A stretch of DNA of 64,000 nucleotides from Lumbricus rubellus (lineage: Eukaryota; Annelida; Clitellata; Crassiclitellata; Lumbricidae), in the NCBI GenBank assembly GCA_945859605.1, contig OX243815.1, positions 29,814,481-29,878,480 of the forward strand. The letters run 5' to 3'. Of this stretch, positions 48,201-59,900 are shown piece by piece. The position numbers and the translations under genes were made by a program. How positions within the stretch are numbered: position 1 is the first letter of the stretch; each line of letters begins with the position of its first letter. The notes beneath the pieces were generated by a model. The model was not told the origin of the DNA. It saw only the letters and a list, made by a program, of their open reading frames with translations, and did not search any database.

Positions 48201-51200
48201 CGTGCATAAATTTATACAAACAAGACAGAAGGTCATGAATTCAAGCAAATATCCCTACTGGAAAAGGAGATCCAATTGGAGGGATTGGTTCCATTCCTAG
48301 TGAACTGGGTGTCCTCCCCTATAAAACAGAAAAATAATCTGACTGGCTGGCTTGCTGCTGGCTGATTGACTGACTGACAAATAAAGAATTCATAAAACAG
48401 CAAAAAAAGAATACGTGCATTCGTGCATGACAGACTTTTCACTGAATCACTGACCCATGACCACTAGATCGAAAGACACACACATATTGACACATGAATA
48501 TAAATCGCAAATCAAAACGAACGAACAACACGTGTAAGACAGTAAATACTTGAAAGTGCCTAAGAGAAAGAGACAAAACAAACAAGGCTCTCATGCTGTA
48601 TGCTACGGCAATAACAAAGTGAAAGTGCCTTCTGTTCTAAGTGGGTTCGCCTACAACTTTGGGTTTTTCAACTGCCTAAATCGCTTACAGTATCTCTCTA
48701 CAAGAGTTTGCTGATTGGCTTTATTTTCGCAAATCTAACTCAGTGAATTGCATATGAACTTTGCAGAAGATTTGACGATCGATGCGAATTTGGATTCAGA
48801 CATAATTTGAAACTTTGCTGGAAACAGCAAACTATTCTACTTTAGTTGTGTTCTCACAAGAAATCAAATATAAACAATAAAAAAGGCACCAATAACAACA
48901 ACAACAAAATTGCAAACTACATACATCGTCGACAACACTTGGCTTGGGTGCGATAACGGCTTGCCACTGTTGCTCACGCTTTCTGTTTATTTCTTCTTGC
49001 TGTTTTATGAAAAACAAAAGCTTCTGTAGTTAGAAACATGAGAAACTAAGTGAAGAGCAATATTTGAACTCTCATCTACACTATGGAAGTGACGAGGCAG
49101 GGGAGATGATAAGGAAGGTTTAGTCAGGATGAGATAGGAAGGAGGGACGAATAGTTTTCTATGGCATAATTTTAGAAATCTGGAGTTTGCAATGAATCAG
49201 AGAGAAAATGCTTGAAGAGATGAGACTTTAAGGTCTACAGGCTTGAACACCAAACAGAGAAGTTTTAGGCAGATAGCCTTTGGCATTGCAAAGGAGATTA
49301 GCGGAATCTCTTTTATAAGAATTTTACGTTCTGATATATTAGTTATAATACGAGCCAAACATCTGTGAATATATGAAGCTGCTGAATTGTATTTTGAAAT
49401 CCCGGTAAGAATTTATTTACAGTAATCCAGATAATATTATCACAGAGTGAAAAACAGACAACAGAAGAAGAGATGCCAGACCCTTAAAAAGATCTTCCTT
49501 TCAGACTCTTGTAGTACATACGACTTATTAAATCCGTCCTCACAGCTGTACAAATGCACATAGGGACCTTGAGCATGTCCATCACTCGCAATTGCTCAGG
49601 TGCTTCAGCATGAAACTCTGATGCAGTGTCCGTGCCATAGTCGGGAGCGCCTCTGAGTAGTTAGCTTGAAGGGGCGCTATAGAAATGGAGAAATAAAGAA
49701 GGAAAGTACTCGCTACAGAAATTGGTGTTCAGTAAATAAATTTCAGTGTAAACTGAGACAATAAAAGTTAAAGAACCTTTTTCATTAGTTCTCGTCTCCG
49801 CTGATTTTCCATTCGCTGACGTTCTCGTCTTTTGTTTTCGTCTTCCTTCAACAACAATTGAACAGAGATCAGTTAAATATTAAAATATCATCATATTGTA
49901 TTTGATGAAAACATGAAATATAATATACAATAACTTTGATATGAATTATACAGGTAATTAATCAACACATTAAATGACAAGGAATGCAATGATTATAATT
50001 AGAGAAGTAAATATTACAAAAAATGTTAATGGATGTAATCAGTACTTCCATCCTGCTGAGCTGTCTTTGCTAAATGTTTTGATTGCAATTACAAAATACA
50101 GTTAACTTTGAAGGTCTTTTACAGCAAACTGATGCCTTGCATAAAATGAAAACACCAACGCAACAAGTGTCTTCAAAATAGATTAGACTATAACTTTTTT
50201 TGCATTTGTTTCACCTGGTCACCTGGTGCCGTCAGCTTCTGCAGCTCTGGCGATATCCCTGATGTATCCTCTCCAGTTGATCCTCTCCCTAGTCGCCTCT
50301 CTTAGCTCCTCCAGTCTCATGCCAGACTTTTCCTGTACCTCATCCAACCATTTCTTCCTTGGCCTTCCACATCTTCTCCTTTCCTCACCGCATGCCGTCA
50401 TCAGCTCCTTTTCCAAACCATTAGATCTCATCACATGGCCGAAGTAGCTCAGTTTCCTCCAAGTTGCTGTTTGCTGCAGTGTCTCCTCCCTCTCTATTCC
50501 GAGCTCCACGCGCACCGATTCGTTAGTTCTCTTCTCCGTCCATGAAATCCTTAGCATCTTTCTCCAAATCCACATCTCACATGCATTGATTTTCTTTTCC
50601 ATATCCCGTGTCTTTGTCCATGTCTCGCATCCATATAGGACCACTGGGAAGATCATTTGTTTACAATTTTTAATTTATCCACTTAATCTTCATTTAGATA
50701 TTAATTTGCCTCTCAGAATTAATCTTTATGTTTGTAACAGTTGTAGCACATTTATAAGTAAAGTTTGAACTTCAAACACTGCAAATGTTGGTTGTTATGA
50801 TAATCCATGGGTCTTGATATTACATAAGTATTCACACACTAAGCATGACATATTGTAACATTTCTAAAGCATATCCACAGAACCAAATTTACCTCGCGCA
50901 CTGCATCGTTGTCAAGCATATTTCGTTTCACTAGATCTTTATTAACAAGACCTTTTCGATCTACAAACAGTGAACAGTTTTATTTCAGCACCAAAATGAT
51001 TAAACTCTTCACTACAATCATCCATTATTATCCAATCATCATCATTACAATCATTGCTGTCATCATCACAATTATATTTGAAACAACCAGAATAAAAATC
51101 ATCATATCGTATGGCCATCACTTCTTTTTGATAGAAATGTAAGAATAAAGTGAATACTTTCGAAAACTAACCAGCAGAATTCTTTGATTGTGAAGGAAGA

Positions 51201-53918
51201 GATCGACTGATAATGGCTCCGTGCATGACTGTATGACTAAACTCATCTTGTATTTCCTAAACACAATATATATATATATATTATATATATAATATGTATG
51301 TATATGGTCATGTGAAACTCCAAAGCAGCATCCGTACTCTAGTCGATAGCGCCTCTGAGTAGCGAGTTTGAAGGGGCGATATAGCAAATGCAAGAAATAA
51401 ATTTTAAAAATTAAAAATATATAATTAATACCACTCATTATTTGTGTGGCTGTTCAAACTAATTGATTTTGAATTCTCTACCTTTTCCTAACGTTCTCGG
51501 GAAAATCTTTCCAATCCCTGACATAAACACCACGTCATGAACATGAATTCAATCACCAAATGATCGCATGATGTCCATAATGTTAGGGATTAAATATCTC
51601 AACGGAGAAATGGTAAGTTTTGAAGAGCTATTAAATCTGAACTCATGGTAACTCACTGCATCAGAGAGAAACTTTCTGATTCGCATCTGCAGAAGTGGTT
51701 TCTTCAGAATAACATTCACAGATGGACGTTCGCTATGAACATAAAAACACGTCCTTCAAAAGTATGGTCGAAAACCATACAAGGGTAGTCCACAGTATGT
51801 CAATATAAATTCACTCCTCCATTGCAAAACATAAAAAACTTACTAAACTGGTTGCGTGCATCATTGGTTGGCCTATTGACTAACTGAATATCTGACTAGA
51901 TGACAAGCTGACTGATATGCGAATAAAAAAATTGTGCTCCTACTCTATTTAAGTTAACAGCTTAACTAGCTGTAAAAAAATTATTACTGACACCTTTACA
52001 AGAGAGGTTCCTAAATTAGTTTAATAAATTGAACCAACACAAAATGATTTAGTACCCACCGAGAATTACTTCGAAGTAGCTCACTGATGACGTTACGAAG
52101 GTCGAAACTATATCGGGAAGGAGGAGGAGGGTATGATCCCCTAAACAACAGTCACAACAATACCTTAATGATAATTATACAAGTAATGTAATCATCATCA
52201 GCAGCAGCAACAGCATAGTGGCTTAGTCATCATTCTCGAATATCATTACCACTATCATCTGTAATAAGCCAATGTTCAATATTTAAAGCAGCTTCGTTTG
52301 CAACAGTTTAAGTAGCAAACAATTGATGTTTAATACTTTAGCTACGAATTGCATTGGTTTCCCAGTCACTTTTAGTACATACCTGTCATTAAACAGTTAA
52401 AGAATCGCATGTCATCAAAGTTCATAGCAACTTCATTTGTATCAATGATCACAAGATTAAAGAGAAAAAGAGAAGTAACGAACCTGACAATTTTTAAGAT
52501 TAGATGCTTCAGACTACCAGCCTCAAACTAAAATCAAATCAAATCAGAATGCAACAAAAACAGCATAAAATATTAACAGATGCTGAGATACAAATTAATC
52601 TGATTCACGCAATGCCCAAATGTCACTGATAAGTGCACACAAATTTCCCTATGTCAAGCTTCAAACACTTTGTTACCCAAAATGCGAATAACCAGTATGG
52701 CCAACAATCCCTGCATGGTGTTTTAGCAGCAAAAATACTAAATGAAAAAGTCTCTTACACCTAAAGTCTGTCTTTAAAACTCAAGTGCTGACAATTTTGA
52801 AACTAAATGGAAAAAGACTGACTGCTCAAAAAGGACGTCAGCCAGTTTGAAGTGCCACACAAAGGAAGAATGTAGGAAGCCATGCAACCGGCAAAGAAAA
52901 TTTCCATGGTTTCCATGCCAGCAGATATAGCTAACAACATAATTGATCACATAATTATACAATAAACCATGCTCTAACCATAATGTAATCTTCCATCGTT
53001 TATGCACGTATTAGAAATATCTTAACTTTTGAACCATAGGCTACTGACCGCGTGTTTTAGCGTGACTAATTCGTACAACACGCAGCCCAAGGACCAAACG
53101 TCACTGCAACAGAAATCCAATTTATGCATTTACAAAATTTTATTTAAGTTTTAACTTAACATCTGCATGCTAAAGAAAAAGAGAGAGAAAAGGTACGGAA
53201 AGTTTGCTCAATGTTGTCCAAAACGATTCAGGTATAGGCTAGAAAAGAATGTATATACAATAAAAGTAAAATATTAAAAGCATTGTGGCTAATGCATTCC
53301 TAGCGGCAGACTAATATCATTTAATGCTAACCTTTTGGTCTATGCACGGTGTATGTCTTCTCGGTTTGACCTCCCAGGATTTTGACCTGGCACCGTAATG
53401 AGAATGGCAGCTCTGGCAATTGCGGATTTATCTGATATAGCGCTAGTGAATAAGCTGGTCTCCATGATGTGGATCTTGTGGGCACTCAGAAATTCTCAAA
53501 GGATTGTCTATGTTTTTCACATACAAAAAATCAAGTATATCGTCATTCAGGTCAATCCAGTTTTTCCAGTTCATCTGCACACAAAGTCATTTTCCCAAAT
53601 GATCCATTGGCTCCTTAAAATGATTAAAAATTCTCACATCTCATCTCACTTATAAAATTTCAAACCTGGTTCACAGAATAAAGGCTTAACCCTTTAATGC
53701 CGAGAAGGTAGTAAAATGTATGGAAAATCCTATACCCTCCGGTATTAAAGGGTTAAAAAAAAGTAGACTTGAAGTTTACCTCTTGTTATTGTATGGACGA
53801 TTTTCAACAATTTCTGGTGATAGATAGTAAGGTGTTCCAATACAGGTCCTTGCCAGCTCAACAGTGCTGCAAAACAGTTTGCAAAGATAAACGTTAAATG
53901 CCATAGTATAACTTCGGT

Positions 53919-53961
<43 letters not shown>

Positions 53962-56900
53962 ACCGAGGGACCAGTGCCCATAGGTGCCCGATGCCATTCT
54001 CGTTATTCACTGGCATCAAGTTACAATCGTGTTTTTCTTTTGCTGTCAGCGCATCGCCACTCATCTGACAAACCCCTTCTTGGGGATTGGTGCCGCCCAC
54101 GTTAGCCAGCTCTTTCAGGGTTCCTGCTGGGCCTGTCCACCTCGCGAAGCGCCCAAGGTGGTACTTCGGTCGAAACCTTCACCACTGATGGCTTAGCCCC
54201 AGCAGGCAATCCCCCTTCTTGGCTGTTGCCACCCCCCCCCCACCGCTTTGAGGTGTGGGTCGGTCTTCGGTTTATCAAAACTCAAATGCATCATAGACTG
54301 CTGCTGCAATCAGTTCAATCAGTTTAACAGGTTTCTGAAAGCACTGCATAAATGTTTAGTTACATTACTGTAGATACCTTCACATTACATTACCAGGTAC
54401 TTCACATTTTTTCCCTTCAGGAACTAAGCAAACATAACACAAAGATAATAAAATTATGGCAGTGAACATAATACATTGCATTATTCTACAATATACAACG
54501 TCTCATAATCATTTTGTATTGTTCAGCAAATACAACTGGCAAAAGAAAAGTTCTATTGTAAAAATTTCACTAGACTGTTTATATGTGTCAGATGACTGTT
54601 AGTTAGCATGGGTAAAGACATTACTGGCCATGCGTATGTTTCAGTGAATGATCCATCGTGTGCTGAAATAAATCAGGACATGACTCCGTTGCATAATTAA
54701 GATTTTGACTACATTGCATAATTAAGTTTTTAATTTGTACCAGACCTGTTCAGCAGCTTTGCAATACCAAAATCACCAAGTTTGACGATACCATTTTTGG
54801 TCAGAAATATGTTCTACAATAAAAATAGAAATCTGAGGTTTCACTTGACAGTGTCATCAAGCATACCACTAGTAAAACAAATGAAGTATTCCAACAGATC
54901 CCACATATCAATAAAGCCAGCTGAATGCCCAGGTGCACCAAGTAGATGGTACGCGAATGCACGGAAAAGGGTCCCACTTGCACCCTCAAAAGGAGAATCA
55001 ATATTGCAATCCAGTTTTCTCTCTGTCATTACTTTATCAACACAATTCTCACTAAGACTAGCTGTCAATGCACTGAGATATCATCCACCCAGATAACTGT
55101 TGAGCCAATGAAAGGCAAGCTACAAACCTTAAGTTACGGCCTTAGTCATTAACCCACTCAACAAATACATAAGACACGAATTTTTTCCATTCATGAGTAA
55201 AATTTAGCTAGCTACATTATATATAAAATTAGCCTTATGACATCTCTGAGAAGCAAAGATCAACCAACCTGAGATTTGATGTCCCGATGTAAAATCTTCC
55301 GGTCATGAATGTGTTTGATGGCCAAACACATTTGAACAAAATAGTCTAAGATCTAAACAAACCCGAACAATGGAAATCGATATAAAAATCAATCTACTCA
55401 AGATCAATAGGAACACATCCAAGGTCAACCAACATGGCTAAAACAAGAACACTTGCTCCAAAAAGAATCCTTGCAAATTGTGAACAATATTAACTTCATT
55501 GACCATAACCAAAACTTCTGATTGAAACCAAAAGTAAAACAGTTTAACAGATCTATGCAATATTTTAAAAATGCAATGTTTGGCTATTATTGATGCTACT
55601 GTCATATCTGGTTTTCTAGGGTTAGATCAGAAATATCATTTTCTTAAGCTTGCATATTTACCTTGAGCAGTGTTTCAACAGCATTTTTTAAAAACTGGAA
55701 TGTAAATGAAAATATTAAAACAAGATGGAAAAGTATAGATACAAAATTAAATGAATACCTGATCTTCTGGGAAAAGACTTCCATGCTGGGCATTGATGCG
55801 ACTGTACAAATCTCCTAAGATCAAAGAAAATAATGTGATAGTACAACAAAGCACTTTTAACTCATACAATGCACTAAAACTTAACTTGAACTGCTTATAG
55901 TAAGTAAACAGTGATCAGCAGCACATCACAATGGCAAACACTTGTGCTGCAAGTGTGTAGCACATAATAACGATATTTGCCTACAGTGAATGTCTATTGT
56001 GCTTCACGGTGTCCAGCCATTTGCGCGCAAGACGTTTGCGTGCCGTCGTTTGCGCGCCGTCATTTGCGCGCACCGTCATTTGCGCGTTGGACGTTTGCGC
56101 GCCGTCATTTGCGCGCCGTCACAATATGCAAACTAAAAAAATCTACGAAATAACCACTTTAATCATATAAAAAGAACTGCTTTTATTTAGCAGGAAGTTC
56201 AGCAACATATCAATGTTTTTCTACAAAATGACTACTTTAATCTAGCAGTAACTTCAGCTAGGTATCTATGTTTTTCTACGAAATGAGGGTGAGTTATAAC
56301 TGTTTTCTACAAAATGACTACCGGTACATAAAAGTCCAACATAGTGTTTGTGTCTTCAATAAGAAATTGAAATGTTATGCGCAATTCCTTTAAGATATTC
56401 CAACAATGGTAAGAATACACATCAACGCGCCTATATCATACACATAACAGAGGAATTCACTGTTTCATTATACGAAGACGACATGTATAATATGCGAAAT
56501 CAAAACAAGAACAAAAGATTGATAAACAATAGATTGATATAGGTTGATACGCTAAGGGGAACAGGAGTACACATCAAAGTGCGAATAAAATAGGCCGACC
56601 CATCATACAGGAGTTCGCTGTTTAATCATACGAAGATGGCAGACATAACAGTACAAGTCAATCCACACTGCGCGCGCGCAAACGTCCTGCGCGCAAATGA
56701 CGGTCATTTTTTGCTGCGCTCAACCGACTGCGCGCAAATGACGGCGCGCAAACGACGGCGCGCAAACGTCCTGCGCGCAAACGACAGGGCGCCGTGCTTC
56801 ACTGTACAACATCTAATGCACTGTATTGTGTTGCGCTGTATAATAAGTGACCTCGGGAACAGACTACCAATTAACAGTTTAATCATATGGTGGGAAAACA

Positions 56901-59900
56901 CAAATAAAACTTCAGTCTGTCTCTACTGGTTGCATGAAATAAATTTTTGGCCGTAATACATCATGCAGCGCAATATAATTTGTAAAACACGCATTTGCAT
57001 CATCTAAGCACGAAATTCAAAGAACATGGTTTTACGTAAAATCCATTGTCCAGTTGATCAAGAAATAAACAAGTGGTCCCTTCATTCTTGGTCGAGGTCA
57101 TATATTATTATATGCATGGTGCATGGTAACAGTCTTTCACCGAACATTAGGTTGTCCGCCTCGTGGACTCTTTCAAATCAAAGTTTAAATCTTATCTGTT
57201 TGCTAAGGCTTATCCTGCAGTTAGCCATTTGTGAGGCGCCCTTGTAGTGGTATGGCCGCGTTATGGCACCATATAACTTGTCCTTATTATTATTATTATT
57301 GACGTATCAAACTGCATTGTAATGCAGTGAACTTAATTGAACCATGGATGTGTACAACAGCACACATCATGAAAAAATCTTAATTAGATCAAATCAGACA
57401 CAATCAAAGATTTATAGATCCGCATTATACTCTTGAGCAGAGATAAATGAAGACTTGATAAAATTAAATTAATTAAATCTGATTAAAATTAAATTAAGGA
57501 ACATCCTAGGCGCTTACTTCAAAAGAAGTAAATTCATGAGACATGAATTTAAAAAAACTAGAACGGCATCCAAAGAATTTTAAAAGCTACTGATAAAAGA
57601 ACAGCGTTACAATATGGAGAGAATATCACAATTAACAGATTTAAGAATACTTGCCTCCATCACAATAGTCCATGAGTATGTGCAGCTTGCCCAGCTCTAT
57701 AATGTAAAATTATCGCAAGATTAGGTAATTAGAAACACAACTTTGCTGGTAAAACACTTTTTTTGGTAAAATCTGATTTTGACTGGTTGGTATGGCAAAA
57801 AAAATGGCAAACACTGGAGAAAATGATGAACTTCTGGAGGTCAATATATGCCCATAGCATGCCTTCCTTGGTTTTCTCACCCTTCTTAACACTTTAACCC
57901 TTCTTAATGCTTTAACCATCCTTAACACTTTAAAGACCAGCTGCATTAGTGTCCCAGTCACTTCTAATAGGCCCACACACTTACAAGTTGTACAAGTTCT
58001 AAACGTACAATATTAGCTAACATGCACCGGTCATTTTAGCTGTTGAAATGAATTTTTGATGTGTTTAATTCAAAATTAATAAGAATTATTTGACTAACCT
58101 TCAAAAGAATTCACGTAGCCAACAATGTTACAGTGGCTGAGCTGAGCCAGAACAACTACCTACAGAAAAAAAGAGTAACATGCAGTCACAGCAATATTTA
58201 GAATCACTTCCGATCTCATCTGAAAATTATAATTAATTTTTTTGTCAAAATTGTTTAATTGAATTACTGCTTTATACGCAAATCTCAAACTTATAAATGC
58301 CAATAAAATACTAGCAAGCATGCATCCAAAATTATGTATACATGCAAATATTTTAACTTACTCAACAATACAGGTCCAATAGTAAGTAGCTGAAGTGCTC
58401 CACATGGCTTTTTGGACATTCAGCCTTAAACTAGAAACCCTAAAAACTATTAACTGAGCAATTGGTCAAAAAATTGTATTCATAAGCTATATTCCTCTAA
58501 TTCATTAAACAAATAATTTGGTAAAAGTGTAAATTATGATACTAACTTATTGACGTATAAAGTGGCACAAAGTCAGTCACTTACATGCTCACTTTTGAGT
58601 TAACGTATAATATTCAGACATGTTACTCTCATTTTACCTCTTTTCTTGCTTCATCTTTCTCTTTGTTTGACATCTACATAAAACACAAATTCATACAGTA
58701 GAAAATTTTGGCTAAAGCGGGTCTTTAGAGTACTTAAGGCTTAAGCAACTTGGTGTGTGTGTGTGTGCACATAAGTATGTCTGTGTGTATGTAGCTTCGT
58801 AGCATATATGCATATATGTATACATAACCATGTCTGCATGGACACATTCACTTACCTTGGCAGAACTAACAAACCAACAACACAAAAATTAAGCACCAAA
58901 TCACAACTGCCAGAACCTACATAATATCCAGGGTTGTACAAAACCATTCTACGCTCCACCATAAATTTTCTGAAAACCACCAAGCTGCAGATGAATAAGT
59001 CGAGCGTATTGTTGGTATGTATTGCTCTTCAGTTCTGAGGCTTGAATAGGTTGCCTCTAGACGAAGAAGATTGACAGCCTTTCACATGAAGGATCAAAAC
59101 CATCCTGTGGTTTCAATGGATTGATGCAGAAAAAGTCAGGAATATGATGAACAAGAGGATGGCAACAGTACCAACAGACTCTGCTGCAGTCCATAACAGT
59201 TACTGCGGACTGGTTTCTAACATGTTGCACGAGCGCACGAAGATGAGGACCACCAGCAAGCCCAGTGGCTTGTAATAAACAAGCCAACAGTATTTAAATA
59301 CTAAAGCAGTGCACTCAACCAAATACTTCTTCTCTTTAGAGAAATGGAGCAGGTTCTGACAAGCTTGAAGTTTGGCCCTACAAGTGCTGCATCGCAGACA
59401 CGAGGCAGGCACAGCTGAATGTGTCACCAGATGATGTATGCACTATGCATGCAAGTATGTATATGCATGTTAGCATGTATATTAACTTAATAATAAAAAA
59501 TTATGATACAGTAATTCGTTCTTTTATGCATATTGAGAATCTGTAACGAACCTCGTCAAGGGGACAACTCAGGGGAGCTCCCAATTCCAGCATCATCAAA
59601 TAAAACCATTCTTAAATGAGAGGAATGCTTAGAAGGCTGCATATAAAAGTCTACATAATATAAACAATTAAACATGCACAATTGCACATGTGTACGATTT
59701 TTATATCTATGCATCAGAGTTGGTTCCAATCAAAAAAAGTTTAATAACTGTAGCTACCGACTAATCTATGGAACTACTCTTCTTCTTATGCTGGACCTAA
59801 TCATTGTCCCAGTAAAAAAAACTTTAAAAGCCGGATACCTTGGCTCAACGTGGCCGTTTCAATAGACTCAGTGTATCATATTTTTTATCTAACAATATTA

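Larger units (their letters stand above)
42814..51256 (-). other. NEK1 coiled-coil exons 13-23
   Basis: Residues about 270-553. A low-complexity linker is followed by Arg/Glu/Gln/Lys-rich heptad-like helices, including [17 protein letters not shown] and [10 protein letters not shown]. The latter matches the vertebrate Tyr-Leu-Ala-Arg-Leu-Arg-Gln-Ile-Arg block. This part mediates partner binding in the vertebrate protein. Exon 16 has an alternative in-frame acceptor (before 49024) that would add 8 residues. Confidence 0.85.
55815..57654 (-). other. GC-AG intron 4 of NEK1
   Basis: On the minus strand exon 4 ends GATGGAG and the intron starts GCAAGT, the consensus GC donor. It ends ATCTTAG. The joined codons give Tyr-Cys-Asp-Gly-Gly-Asp-Leu, which matches the conserved NEK hinge region. 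The 786-bp element at 56008-56793 lies within it. Confidence 0.9.

Noticed and set aside
59057..59427. Minus-strand ORFs in NEK1 intron 1
   Set aside because: No recognisable motif. Exon 1 joins exon 2 in frame without them.
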